Positions 8,385 to 17,201 are shown, numbered from the stretch's first letter. The stretch is 64,000 nucleotides of DNA from Pseudobdellovibrionaceae bacterium (GCA_030158485.1 JAOASS010000002.1:18400-82399), one strand, 5' to 3'. Numbers and translations: made by a program. Notes: generated by a model from the sequence alone, not told the origin.

Positions 8385-8849
8385 TTAGGAAAGTTCTTCC
8401 AAAATTGCACTTACTGTTTGTTCGATCTTTTTAATAGATGCTGGGGCTACGAAAATGGTATCGTCGCCAGCCATGGTACCAATAATTCCTTCAGGTTTGA
8501 CTTGGTCTAAGTGACGAGCCACTAAACTTGCCGAGCCTGGAGTTGTATGAAGTACAATCATAATTCCGTTATGCTCAATATTTAAAAGTAAACCCTTCAA
8601 ATCCAAGTTTGAAACTGAAGGCATCATGATATCGTCAGGTAGGCGATATTTGATCTGGCCCGCAGGGTCGAAGGTTTTAATGGCTCCTAGTTTTCTTAAA
8701 TCACGAGATATCGTACTTTGAGTGACTTGAAACTTTTGCCGAGCCAATTCTTCTGCGAGGTCCTCTTGAGTCGAGATCTCGCCCTCAGTTAGGAGCTTTC
8801 GAAGAGCATTGAGTCTGGACCTAGCATCACTGTTTGGTATTAAGCCCAT
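8385..8849 (-). CDS. argR: Arginine repressor ArgR
   Basis: 154 residues, the standard ArgR length. The N-terminal winged helix carries the recognition segment QSTISRDLRKLGAIK (residues ~45-59). The C-terminal arginine-binding/hexamerisation domain has TTPGSASLVARHLD and GTMAGDDTIFVA, with the paired Asp residues that contact arginine. ArgR-arginine represses arginine genes by binding paired ARG boxes. It is the last gene of argC-J-B-F-R, overlapping argF by 10 bp, so it should be autoregulated through the argC promoter. ARG-box-like sites are visible in the argC-argG intergenic region. Confidence 0.96.
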   Translation of the reverse strand: MGLIPNSDARSRLNALRKLLTEGEISTQEDLAEELARQKFQVTQSTISRDLRKLGAIKTFDPAGQIKYRLPDDIMMPSVSNLDLKGLLLNIEHNGIMIVLHTTPGSASLVARHLDQVKPEGIIGTMAGDDTIFVAPASIKKIEQTVSAILEELS

Positions 8850-9814
8850 AAGCTGCCTGCTTCCTGATTTGTTATTTTTTGATGATAGCGATTAAAAATT
8901 CCTAAGAGCAATGCTTTTTGAGCATGGAGTCTATTTTCAGCTTGTTGAAAAAGAGCTGAATTTTTGTATTCAGCGACTTCTTCTGTTATTTCCTGACCCT
9001 TTATCATGGGTAAGCAGTGCATAGCGATTGCATTGGGTCGAGCTTGGGACAGAATTTCTAAATTAAGTTGGTAGTTTTTAAAAACCTCAAGTCGGACTTC
9101 ATTTTCCTTTTCAAATCCCATACTTGTCCAAACATCTGTATAAACAGCATGAGCATTTTGAACGGCTGTTTTTGCATCTGAAAAAGAAAGAATGCGAGCT
9201 CCGCCGAGGAGTGCACGATGCTGGGCCCGCATCAAGATTTGCGCATCAGGTTGATAATCGCTTGGACAAGCGTAATGAACGTCAACACCAACAAAAGGAG
9301 CAAGTAGTAAAAGGGAATGTAAAACATTATTTCCGTCACCGATATATGTTAGTTGAAGGCCTTTGAGTGTTTTAAACTTTTGTTTTAATGTCATCAGATC
9401 TGCTAAAGCTTGGCAGGGGTGATGAAGATCCGAGAGTCCATTAATTATGGGAATTTTTGCATGGGGAATCATTCGATCAAAAGTCGAATGTTCAAACGTT
9501 CTGAGCATCAAGCCGTGAACCATACTTTGAAGAACTCTGATCGTATCTTCGGGATCTTCGCTTTTTTTCTGGTTTCCACTTAGTTCAACGACTTGCCCAC
9601 CCAGTTCTTGAATTCCGACCGTGAAGCTCAAGCGTGTTCTTAAAGAAGGCTTTTCGAAAACCAAAGCAATTGTTTTATTTTTTAAAGGAGTATCAGGAAG
9701 CAGCCTATGGTTTCGATTCTCTTGAAGTTTTTCAGCATAAGATAAAAGATTAAGAAGTTCAGCTTGAGATAATTCTTCACCTGTTAAAAAATGTGGAGAT
9801 CTAATTAAAAACAT
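8840..9814 (-). CDS. argF: Ornithine carbamoyltransferase
   Basis: 324 residues, catalysing ornithine + carbamoyl phosphate to citrulline. The carbamoyl-phosphate motif is FEKPSLRTRLSF (residues ~53-64), then LMLRTFEHSTF, INGLSDLHHPCQALADLMTL, and the ornithine-binding HCLPMIKGQEIT with the catalytic Cys. The FEKPSLRTR form is common in true ornithine transcarbamylases, and the neighbouring argJ makes ornithine, so acetyl- or succinylornithine specificity is less likely. An AAGGA site precedes the ATG; the gene begins inside the end of argB (14-bp overlap). Confidence 0.95.
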   Translation of the reverse strand: MFLIRSPHFLTGEELSQAELLNLLSYAEKLQENRNHRLLPDTPLKNKTIALVFEKPSLRTRLSFTVGIQELGGQVVELSGNQKKSEDPEDTIRVLQSMVHGLMLRTFEHSTFDRMIPHAKIPIINGLSDLHHPCQALADLMTLKQKFKTLKGLQLTYIGDGNNVLHSLLLLAPFVGVDVHYACPSDYQPDAQILMRAQHRALLGGARILSFSDAKTAVQNAHAVYTDVWTSMGFEKENEVRLEVFKNYQLNLEILSQARPNAIAMHCLPMIKGQEITEEVAEYKNSALFQQAENRLHAQKALLLGIFNRYHQKITNQEAGSLWA

Positions 9815-10640
9815 ATCGAAGTTCCTTAAGGCCCATTGCTATTTGTTCTTGGAAAGAGGGTTCTGGAGTATTCTTGCTGAAGCACCAAGTTCCGATTTGA
9901 TTACTCCAGAGGCCATTAACGCAGTCTTGACCATTCATCACTCGAGCCGCTTTGACTCCATTTTCAAGTGCAGAAAGAATTGTTTTAGTTTTTGTTAGCA
10001 TTCCGCCTTGAACAATTTCATCTTTGATTAAATTGTAAAGTTCTAAAGGGTTGAGCTCTGGAATAGGTTTGTGAAATTGATTTAGAATTCCTTTTTGATC
10101 TGTTAGAAAAATCAGATACTGAGCTTTCAAAGCTTGTGCGATTCGGCTGGCGGCCCAGTCGGCGTTGATATTATACTTTTCACCGCGGCCACCCACTCCA
10201 ATGGTTGAAATCACGGGAATAGAATGAATCATCGCAGTTTCTATGATTTCAGTATTGACGTGTTCAATATGGCCAACCAAACCTAACTTTTCCGAAATCG
10301 AAGAACAAAAAAGAGTATTATTTTCCGCACCTGAGAGCCCCAAAGCGGGTAGATTTTCATTTTTTAAATGTGTGACAAGTTGGTGGTTGACTTGGCCATG
10401 AAGGACTTCTTCAATCACCCCAATCATTTCAGGCGTCGTTATGCGTTGACCCTGAAAAAAAGTCCATTGAATCTGCCGAAGTGTCAGCTCTTGATTGATA
10501 GCGGGTCCACCACCATGGACAACAATAACTTGATAGCCGTAGCGTCGATATTCTTTTAAAGCTTTAATGAAAACTTTTAAGACAGACTCATCTTGAAGGC
10601 TCGCTCCACCTAATTTGATGACAACTCTTGAAGGCTTCAT
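9801..10640 (-). CDS. argB: Acetylglutamate kinase
   Basis: 279 residues of the amino-acid-kinase fold, phosphorylating N-acetylglutamate in the second step of arginine synthesis. Visible motifs: VVIKLGGASL (phosphate-binding), VIVVHGGGPAINQEL (substrate), IGVGGRGEKYNINADWAASR, LIFLTDQKGIL and VQGGMLTKTKTILSALENGVKAARVMNG at the C-terminus. There is no long N-terminal helix of the kind found in arginine-inhibited hexameric enzymes, so strong feedback inhibition cannot be assumed. Start and stop overlap argJ (ATGA, 4 bp) and argF, showing tight coupling. Confidence 0.95.
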   Translation of the reverse strand: MKPSRVVIKLGGASLQDESVLKVFIKALKEYRRYGYQVIVVHGGGPAINQELTLRQIQWTFFQGQRITTPEMIGVIEEVLHGQVNHQLVTHLKNENLPALGLSGAENNTLFCSSISEKLGLVGHIEHVNTEIIETAMIHSIPVISTIGVGGRGEKYNINADWAASRIAQALKAQYLIFLTDQKGILNQFHKPIPELNPLELYNLIKDEIVQGGMLTKTKTILSALENGVKAARVMNGQDCVNGLWSNQIGTWCFSKNTPEPSFQEQIAMGLKELRYVFN

Positions 10641-11833
10641 GTGTACTCCGTGTTAATTTCCACATATTTTTTGGAAAGATCGCAGCCCCAAGCGACAGCG
10701 CTATCTGTGCCGGATTGAAGATCCACTTCGATTTTTATTTTTGACTGCTTAAGAAGCTGCTTGACGGCATCGCGATCAAAACTTTGAGGAGTCCCTTTTG
10801 CATACAAAATCTGACCCTGAATTTTAAGAGTCATTTTTTGTAAAGCTTCAACTGGAACTTTTTCAGCGCCGAGTCTTGCTAAAATTCTTCCCCAATTAGG
10901 GTCTTCCCCGTGCATTGCTGTTTTGATAAGAGGTGATAAGGTCACGCCTCGGGCTGCTTTTTTTGCTAATTCCAGATTGGGAGCATTTTGAATTTCAACT
11001 TCCAGCAATTTGCTAGCACCTTCGCCATCTGCAGCAATACTTTGTGCTAAAAACTGTGAAACCTCTTGTAAAGAATTTTTGAAAGTCAGAATATCAAATT
11101 CTGATAAGACTTCAGCTTCGCTAGCACCATTCGCCATCAAAAAAACGCAGTCGTTTGTCGAGCAGTCGCCATCAACGCTGATCATATTGAAGCTCACATC
11201 GTTGACTTGTTTCAAAAGACTTTGCGCTAAATCGGGTGATATTTTGGCATCTGTCAGCAAGTATCCCAGCATCGTTCCCATATTGGGGTGAATCATACCA
11301 GAGCCTTTGCAGATGCCTGTGATGCGAACTGTTCCTGTTGATAATTCAACTTGAGTTGTGACTGATTTAGGCACCAGGTCAGTTGTGAGAATAGCGAGCG
11401 CAAAGTTTTCAGCGACTTCTGTCGCGCGGTCGACAAGTTCAGGGATTGCCGCTTCAATTTTATCAATCATCAATTGATGGCCTATCACGCCCGTACTGGC
11501 AGCCAGAACCTGGTCATTTTTAATATTCAGTTCTTTTGCGACAGCTGAAATCATTTGTAAATTCAGTTCAACACCTTGATTTCCAGTAGCGGCGTTGGCT
11601 TGCCCTGAGTTTGTCACAAGTGCTCTAATTTCAGAAGATGGAAGAATTTTTTGGCAATAAGTAATGGGTGCCGCTTTCATTTCATTCAACGTAAAAACGC
11701 CCGCAGTCACGCAATCAACTTCTGAAATAATAAGTCCAATATCAGGTCGATAACGGCGAACACCGCAGTTGACACCACTCGCTAAAAATTTGGCTGGCAA
11801 AACTGTTCTGTGAAGGCCTGGTCCAGGGCTCAT
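10637..11833 (-). CDS. argJ: Bifunctional glutamate N-acetyltransferase / N-acetylglutamate synthase ArgJ
   Basis: 398 residues. The start is set at the ATG preceded by AAGGAGA and overlapping the argC stop by four bases; a longer frame to 11878 adds an unconserved tail. ArgJ moves acetyl from acetylornithine to glutamate, giving the cyclic pathway. The autocleavage site reads CKGSGMIHPNMGTMLGYLLTD, with the nucleophilic Thr after Gly where Ala is usual. The segments ALVTNSGQANAATG and HGEDPNWGRILARLG are family signatures. No argA or argE is in the window, in line with ArgJ supplying both activities. Confidence 0.95.
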   Translation of the reverse strand: MSPGPGLHRTVLPAKFLASGVNCGVRRYRPDIGLIISEVDCVTAGVFTLNEMKAAPITYCQKILPSSEIRALVTNSGQANAATGNQGVELNLQMISAVAKELNIKNDQVLAASTGVIGHQLMIDKIEAAIPELVDRATEVAENFALAILTTDLVPKSVTTQVELSTGTVRITGICKGSGMIHPNMGTMLGYLLTDAKISPDLAQSLLKQVNDVSFNMISVDGDCSTNDCVFLMANGASEAEVLSEFDILTFKNSLQEVSQFLAQSIAADGEGASKLLEVEIQNAPNLELAKKAARGVTLSPLIKTAMHGEDPNWGRILARLGAEKVPVEALQKMTLKIQGQILYAKGTPQSFDRDAVKQLLKQSKIKIEVDLQSGTDSAVAWGCDLSKKYVEINTEYT

Positions 11834-12906
11834 GAAGTCTCCTTGAGGTTGTTCAGCAACCCCAGAGTCACAGGCCAATCCATCATTCGATTAAGATTTT
11901 CAACCGCTTGGCTGGCTGCACCCTTTAATAAATTATCCAAACAAGAAAAGACGTAAAGTTTATTTCCAATCATTTCATAACTAATATGCGTGAAAGGTGT
12001 GTGAATCACTTTGTTAAGTGAAGCCAGTTTTGAAATATCAGGTCCAAAGCGCACCAGAGGATAATCTTGATAAGCATCGTGGTAGGCCGCCCTTATTTCA
12101 TCTAAATTTTTAGCATTTGTTTGAGCATAAATGCTTGCGATAATTCCGCGCTTAGTAGCGATTAAGTGAGTCGCGAAATGAGGGTCTATCAATTTTCCAG
12201 CAAAAGTTTGAACGGCTTCTTGAATTTCGGGTGTGTGTTGATGCCGACCGACTCGGTAAGGAAGACATTCACCGTCGACTTCTGAAAATAAAATATTTTC
12301 AGAAGGTTTTTTACCAGCACCGGTCGTTCCTGATTTTGCATCAATCACGATACTTTCAAGATGTATGAGATTTTTTTTGATTAAAGGAATTAAAGCCATA
12401 GAGATAGCGGTTGCGTAACATCCAGGATTTGAGACTAAATTCTTTTCACGTTGAAGAGGTTCTGAAAATGGAACAAGTCCGTAGTGAGCATCTGCTAAAA
12501 GTTCTTTTTCAGTGTGATTCGCATGATACCATTTCGAGTAATCACTCTTTTTCAGGCGGAAAGCTCCGCTTAAATCGATTACTTTTTTATTTTGCGCGAT
12601 CAAAGCAGGAGCGAGCTTCAATGAAATATCTGCTGGCGTGGCTAGAAACACGATGTCTGTCAGATTCTGAAACAGTTCTGATTCGGGTAGACAAATCAGA
12701 TTTTTTGCTGAGGTATCTAAAATGTCATGAGAGATCTCGAAAGCCGCTGTGGCGAAGGCATGGGTCAACTTCACAAGCGGGTGTTGAAGTAAGATTTTGA
12801 TAAGCTCAAGACCGGCGTAGCCACGGGCGCCAACAACCGATGCCGTCACTTTTTTGAGCGACTGAGAACTTTTATTTGCTGAATTTGCGAGCACATAATT
12901 ATGCAT
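11830..12906 (-). CDS. argC: N-acetyl-gamma-glutamyl-phosphate reductase
   Basis: 358 residues with the NADP-binding loop VVGARGYAGLELIKILL (from about residue 24) and the active site SNPGCYATAISMALIPL containing the catalytic Cys. It reduces acetylglutamyl phosphate to the semialdehyde. The first ~18 residues precede the usual start of the fold. The ATG sits inside an ARG-box palindrome and has no clear Shine-Dalgarno site; a promoter-like TTGACA/AATTAT pair places transcription initiation almost at the ATG. An alternative start is the GTG at Val20, but no good ribosome site precedes it either. First gene of the argCJBFR operon. Confidence 0.95.
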   Translation of the reverse strand: MHNYVLANSANKSSQSLKKVTASVVGARGYAGLELIKILLQHPLVKLTHAFATAAFEISHDILDTSAKNLICLPESELFQNLTDIVFLATPADISLKLAPALIAQNKKVIDLSGAFRLKKSDYSKWYHANHTEKELLADAHYGLVPFSEPLQREKNLVSNPGCYATAISMALIPLIKKNLIHLESIVIDAKSGTTGAGKKPSENILFSEVDGECLPYRVGRHQHTPEIQEAVQTFAGKLIDPHFATHLIATKRGIIASIYAQTNAKNLDEIRAAYHDAYQDYPLVRFGPDISKLASLNKVIHTPFTHISYEMIGNKLYVFSCLDNLLKGAASQAVENLNRMMDWPVTLGLLNNLKETS

Positions 12907-12920
12907 ATATCTGCATAATT
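12897..12920. promoter_or_regulatory. ARG-box-like palindrome over the argC start
   Basis: AATTATGCA-TATATC-TGCATAATT is a perfect 9+9 bp inverted repeat around a 6-bp spacer. Its core follows the ARG-box pattern TGnATn4ATnCA with one mismatch. It covers the argC start codon and the predicted -10 element, a position where ArgR binding would block transcription. Confidence 0.65.
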
Positions 12921-12943
12921 AGTTGATATAATGCATTTGTCAA
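12915..12943 (-). promoter_or_regulatory. Candidate argC promoter (leaderless)
   Basis: Read on the minus strand: TTGACA (12943-12938), a 17-bp spacer, AATTAT (12920-12915), then 8 bp to the argC ATG. The -35 is a perfect sigma-70 hexamer; the -10 matches 4 of 6. Initiation about 7 bp after the -10 leaves a leader of 0-2 nt. Confidence 0.5.
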
Positions 12944-12968
12944 ATTTAAAATGCATATGGTAGACCCT

Positions 12969-12986
12969 GATGCATAATTATTCTTG
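12969..12986. promoter_or_regulatory. ARG-box-like site upstream of argG
   Basis: GATGCATAATTATTCTTG keeps the palindromic core TGnATAATTATTC and matches the E. coli-type ARG box at about 14 of 18 positions. It lies 59 bp before the argG start, suited to repression of argGH. Further TGCAT half-sites start at 12932 and 12952. Confidence 0.6.
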
Positions 12987-13044
12987 CCATTTGATTCTTA
13001 TGCAGGCATGAATAAAGTGATTAAAGCAGAAGGAGTGATCGCTT

Positions 13045-14262
13045 ATGTCTCAAACAAAAGCAAACCAAGATGCCGTTCTTTTAGTTTACAGCGGTGGGCT
13101 GGACACTTCAGTTTGTATTCCACTGATGCGCGAAGAATATGGTTACAAAAAAGTGATCACAGTCACTGTAGATGTAGGACAAGAGCATTCTGATATTGCG
13201 CAAGCGGCAGAAAAAGCAAGTTTTCTGAAAACTGAACATTATACTGTCGATGCGAAAGAAGAATTTGTTGAAAAGTATTGCTGGCCTTCAGTGAAAGCGA
13301 ATGGCGATTATCAAGGTTATCCGATGTCGACTTCGATTGCTCGACCTTTAATTGCAGCAAAGGCTGTTGAAGTCGCAAAGCGTTTAGGTGTCAATGCTTT
13401 TGCGCACGGTTGTACGGGAAAAGGAAACGATCAATACCGTATTGAATTTGGTATTAGAGCGCAAATGCCAGAAGCCACTATTCACGCTCCAGTCAGAGAA
13501 AAAAATATGACTCGTACTTGGGAAATTGAGTATGCTCAAAAAAACAATGTTCCCATTCAGCAGTCGCTTGAAAAAATTTGGTCCATTGATGAAAACCTTT
13601 GGGGGCGATCAATTGAAGGTGGGCGGCTGGAAGAACCTGACTTCGCGCCTCCTGAAGAAATTTTTCAGTGGACGAAATCCGTAGAAACAAGTGATGTCGC
13701 GGCTTCAATTCTTAAAGTAGAATTTAAAGAAGGGGTCCCCGTTTCGATTAATAATGAAACGGCCAGCCCCGCGCAACTTGTGATAAAATTAAATACACTA
13801 GCTGGAAATCATGGTGTTGGAAGAATCGATATTATGGAAGACCGAATGATGGGTCTCAAAGTCAGGGAAAATTATGAATGTCCAGCTTCAACTGTGATTT
13901 TAAAAGCCCACAAAGCGCTTGAAAATTTAGTCTTAACTCGAGATGAGATCAGATTTAAATCTCTTGTTGATTCTGAGTGGAGCAAATTAGCCTACGAAGG
14001 TCTTTGGTGGGATCCTTTCAAAACAAATTTGGAAGCTTTTATTAATTCAAGCCAAAAACGAGTAACGGGCTTTGTGAGTTTGAAACTTTATAAAGGCAGC
14101 GTGACAGTCGTAGGTCGCAATTCACCTTGGGCCCTTTATTCTGAAGACTTAGCTTCTTTTGACACAACAACTTTTGATCAACGTGAAAGCACAGGATCTG
14201 TTAAAAACTTTGGTTTGCAAGCGCGGATGTTTGCTAAACTTTTAGAAGCCAGTCAGAAGTAA
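13045..14262 (+). CDS. argG: Argininosuccinate synthase
   Basis: 405 residues; joins citrulline and aspartate using ATP. The ATP pyrophosphatase P-loop reads AVLLVYSGGLDTSVCIPL (residues ~10-27), followed by FAHGCTGKGNDQYRIEFG and the citrulline/aspartate region ENLWGRSIEGGRLEEP. AAGGAGTG lies 6 bp before the ATG. The promoter region carries ARG-box-like sites shared with the divergent argC operon. argH follows 35 bp downstream in the same direction. Confidence 0.97.
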   Translation: MSQTKANQDAVLLVYSGGLDTSVCIPLMREEYGYKKVITVTVDVGQEHSDIAQAAEKASFLKTEHYTVDAKEEFVEKYCWPSVKANGDYQGYPMSTSIARPLIAAKAVEVAKRLGVNAFAHGCTGKGNDQYRIEFGIRAQMPEATIHAPVREKNMTRTWEIEYAQKNNVPIQQSLEKIWSIDENLWGRSIEGGRLEEPDFAPPEEIFQWTKSVETSDVAASILKVEFKEGVPVSINNETASPAQLVIKLNTLAGNHGVGRIDIMEDRMMGLKVRENYECPASTVILKAHKALENLVLTRDEIRFKSLVDSEWSKLAYEGLWWDPFKTNLEAFINSSQKRVTGFVSLKLYKGSVTVVGRNSPWALYSEDLASFDTTTFDQRESTGSVKNFGLQARMFAKLLEASQK

Positions 14263-14297
14263 AAAAAATAATTTCTTTAACTCAAGAGGTTTTAAAA

Positions 14298-15668
14298 ATG
14301 AAACTTTGGGGCGGGCGTTTTGAAAAAGAAACAGATCAAAAAGTAGAAGAATTTTCATCAAGTCTCTTAACGGATTCTAAAATGTGGATTTCAGATATCA
14401 AAGCCTCTATTGCCCATGCTCGTATGCTGGGATATCAAAATATTATTTCGATTCAAGATTCTGAAAAAATAATTCAAGGACTTCTGGAAATAGCTGAAGA
14501 AATAAAAAGTGGACAATACGTCTTCAATCCAAAAGCGGAAGATTTGCATTCAGAAGTTGAAAATTATTTAGCTCGTAAAATAGGGGATCCTGCTAAACGT
14601 CTGCATACGGGGCGAAGTCGTAATGATCAAGTGGCAACAGACACAAGGCTTCACTTGGCTGAAGAAGTTAAATTTTTGATTGAAGATATTCAAATTTTAA
14701 AAAAAGAACTTTTACTTCAAGCTGAAAAAAACACAGAAACGATTTTACCAGGAATGACTCATTTTCAGCACGCCCAGCCCGTGAGCTTAGCCCATCATTT
14801 GCTGGCTTACTTTTGGATGTTAGAGCGGGATCGTGAAAGGCTTCAAGACTCGTATAAAAGAATTTCTTCGATGCCATTGGGATCTGCGGCTTTAGCGGGG
14901 ACCGGTTTCCCTCTTGATCGAGAGCAAACTCGTGTGGAATTGGGGTTTGAAAAAGTCACAGAAAACAGTTTGGATGCTGTTTCTGATCGTGATTTTGTAA
15001 TCGAATTTTTATCAAATGCATCGTTAATCATGATGCATTTATCAAGACTTTCGGAAGAATTGATTATCTGGAGCACTCCTGAATTTGGTTATGTTGAATT
15101 AGGTGATGAAGTGACAACAGGTTCTTCGATTATGCCACAAAAGAAAAATCCAGACGTAGCTGAATTGATTCGGGGACGAGTAGGTCGCGTTTACGGGGCT
15201 TTGTTTGGAAGTCTCACGATGATGAAAGGTCTGCCGCTAGCTTACAATCGTGACATGCAAGAAGATAAGATTCATCTTTTTGAGGGACTTGAAACTGTCA
15301 AATCTTGCGTCAAAATGACCGACTTGATGCTGAAGAAAGCAACTTGGAAAAAAGAAAAGATGTTAAATTCATTGAAAAATGACTTTTCAAATGCAACTGA
15401 TTTAGCAGATGATTTAGTTGAAAAAGGAATTTATTTTCGGGAGGCTCATGCAGTCGTCGGACAACTCGTTCAGTTCTGTATCAAGCAGGGAATGGGTTTA
15501 GAAGATCTGACAGTTGATCAGCTGAAGAAGAGTCACTCACTTTTTGATGAAAAAAGTAAAGCCAAACTTGATCATTGTGCGGTGATGAAAGCTCGTAATT
15601 CTGAAGGCGGGACTTCGCCAACAGCTGTTAAAGTTCAAATTCAAAAAGCGAAAGCAACTTTAGGATAA
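14298..15668 (+). CDS. argH: Argininosuccinate lyase
   Basis: 456 residues; cleaves argininosuccinate to arginine and fumarate, the last step of the pathway. It begins KLWGGRFEKETDQKVEEFS and contains HTGRSRNDQVATDTRL, MTHFQHAQPVSLAHH and the superfamily signature GSSIMPQKKNPDVAEL, whose Ser is the catalytic base. An AAGAGG site precedes the ATG. The 3' end overlaps the convergent GIDE-domain gene by 9 bp. Confidence 0.97.
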   Translation: MKLWGGRFEKETDQKVEEFSSSLLTDSKMWISDIKASIAHARMLGYQNIISIQDSEKIIQGLLEIAEEIKSGQYVFNPKAEDLHSEVENYLARKIGDPAKRLHTGRSRNDQVATDTRLHLAEEVKFLIEDIQILKKELLLQAEKNTETILPGMTHFQHAQPVSLAHHLLAYFWMLERDRERLQDSYKRISSMPLGSAALAGTGFPLDREQTRVELGFEKVTENSLDAVSDRDFVIEFLSNASLIMMHLSRLSEELIIWSTPEFGYVELGDEVTTGSSIMPQKKNPDVAELIRGRVGRVYGALFGSLTMMKGLPLAYNRDMQEDKIHLFEGLETVKSCVKMTDLMLKKATWKKEKMLNSLKNDFSNATDLADDLVEKGIYFREAHAVVGQLVQFCIKQGMGLEDLTVDQLKKSHSLFDEKSKAKLDHCAVMKARNSEGGTSPTAVKVQIQKAKATLG

Positions 15669-16625
15669 AACTTTATAAAGCAGAGCGATTCCTCCACTGA
15701 TTAAAGCGACTCCAAATAAAAAAAGCAGATAGAAATTCCAGTTCGATTTTTCATGAAGAGTTTTTTCATGGGTATCAATAATGACTAGTTTGTGATTTTC
15801 AGAAGATTTGATTTGTCCATGAAGTGGAACAGTGGAAGCTCCAGTTTTTGCTATTGATTTACTGTCGGCATTGATCAAAGTTCGCGCTAGATAATGAAGT
15901 GCTTTTCTTAATTCAACAGCGGATACTTTTCCATCTCGATTAAAGTCAAAAAAAGAAGAACTTGTTCCGATTTTAAGTCGCGGATCGTTTTGGACTTTAT
16001 TAAAAAAACTTTGTAAACCTGCTGTCAGGGGTGCTTTAACTTCTTTGGCGCTGAGACTTTCAAATTCTCCTAGCGCCAGGATGGGACAACCCAGTGTTAT
16101 AAAAGATTCAACGACTCTAAAGCATCCGCCAAACAAAAAACCGAGTAAGCCCGTTGGCGGTGGGAACCCGGACGAATTAAAGTCTTGAAAAGTGTTTTTG
16201 ATCAGGTGATTTCGGCTGAGATCACTTAATGACGACCAATTCGTTGTTCGATTTTGAATTTCAAGTTGGGCTTTAGGTAAAACAACTTGAATAGCACCAG
16301 TTGATTCTATAATCAGAAAATCAGCAGCATGACTTCGTGAAAACACAGTGACCCATTCTGTATTTTTTTTCTTTTTTACTTTTTTTTGCAACACAAGACT
16401 GTAGTAGACGCAATCATTGCTTTGTGAACACTTAACCGTCATTTCAAGAGGCCATGCATAACCCTGAAATTCAGCAAATCCCTGAGCTGCAGAACGGGCT
16501 TTACTTGTTGGAGTATCTTCAATCAATCTTTTAATTTTTATTTTTTTAAGACTGTGCCAAATTGCGTAGGAGCCAGCTCCTACGCAAAGAATAATCAGTT
16601 TAAATTCATCACCTGTTATTTGCAT
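15660..16625 (-). CDS. GIDE-domain membrane protein with EF-hand
   Basis: 321 residues with a membrane segment at each end (about 7-23 and 297-317). After the first segment comes the GIDE signature IEDTPTSKARSAAQGFAEFQGYAWP and a VYYSL strand, as in the BAM/GIDE domain of bacterial proteins and mitochondrial MULAN. No RING finger is present. Near residues 223-234 lies a canonical EF-hand loop, DFNRDGKVSAVE, with oxygen ligands at positions 1, 3, 5, 9 and 12. The start codon directly follows the LemA stop, so the two are coupled. LemA-GIDE neighbours are known; the calcium loop is the unusual part. Confidence 0.8.
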   Translation of the reverse strand: MQITGDEFKLIILCVGAGSYAIWHSLKKIKIKRLIEDTPTSKARSAAQGFAEFQGYAWPLEMTVKCSQSNDCVYYSLVLQKKVKKKKNTEWVTVFSRSHAADFLIIESTGAIQVVLPKAQLEIQNRTTNWSSLSDLSRNHLIKNTFQDFNSSGFPPPTGLLGFLFGGCFRVVESFITLGCPILALGEFESLSAKEVKAPLTAGLQSFFNKVQNDPRLKIGTSSSFFDFNRDGKVSAVELRKALHYLARTLINADSKSIAKTGASTVPLHGQIKSSENHKLVIIDTHEKTLHEKSNWNFYLLFLFGVALISGGIALLYKVLS

Positions 16626-17186
16626 CTAACCGATCGGAAGGTTCATTTTTAAGTTCGGTTTTTGTTTTTCTTCTTCAGCTACTTTAAACATTTCTTTTGG
16701 CAAGTAATTCAAACTTCGAGCTACAATAACGTCGGGAATTTGTTCAATACGGGTATTAAAATTCGTGACAGATTCATTGTAATGTTCACGGCGATCAGCT
16801 AACTGATTTTCTAAATCTGAAATTCGATTTTGTAACTGTTTGAAGTTTTCATTTGATTTAAGCTCTGGGTAGTTTTCACTTAAAGCCAAAAGGCCCGTAA
16901 AAGCCATCGACATTCTTTGCGATGAATCCATTTTATCTTTGATCGTCTGAGCAGAAGAGTAGTTTTTTCGAGCTTCAATCAGCTTAGATAAGATTTTATT
17001 TTCATAATTAACGAATTGTTCGATTATCTGCACAAGCTGCGGGATTTCATCAAATCTTTGTTTTAAGATAACTTCAATATTAGACCAAGATCGATCAATC
17101 TGATTTTTAAGTCGAATCAGCGAGTTATAAATTGAGACAAAAACAAAAATAATAACTGTGACAATACCTAAAATAATTAAATTCAC
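16626..17186 (-). CDS. LemA family protein
   Basis: 186 residues: a membrane segment at 2-21, then a helical LemA domain recognised by YNSLIRLKNQIDRSWSNIEV, LKQRFDEIPQLV and the stretches FTGLLALSENYPELKSN and FNTRIEQIPDVIVARSL. LemA proteins are inner-membrane anchored with an exported N-terminus; their function is unsettled. It is followed without a gap by the GIDE-domain gene and preceded by a small membrane-protein gene, so the three look like one operon. Confidence 0.93.
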   Translation of the reverse strand: MNLIILGIVTVIIFVFVSIYNSLIRLKNQIDRSWSNIEVILKQRFDEIPQLVQIIEQFVNYENKILSKLIEARKNYSSAQTIKDKMDSSQRMSMAFTGLLALSENYPELKSNENFKQLQNRISDLENQLADRREHYNESVTNFNTRIEQIPDVIVARSLNYLPKEMFKVAEEEKQKPNLKMNLPIG

Positions 17187-17201
17187 AAAGAGGGTCTCCT
17201 G

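Noticed and set aside
9801..9814. ArgF as acetyl- or succinylornithine carbamoyltransferase
   Set aside because: The FEKPSLRTR form also occurs in ordinary ornithine carbamoyltransferases, and argJ in the same operon yields ornithine as substrate.
12411..12800. 129-codon plus-strand ORF inside argC
   Set aside because: Shadow of argC in another frame; no homology-like features and no upstream ribosome site.
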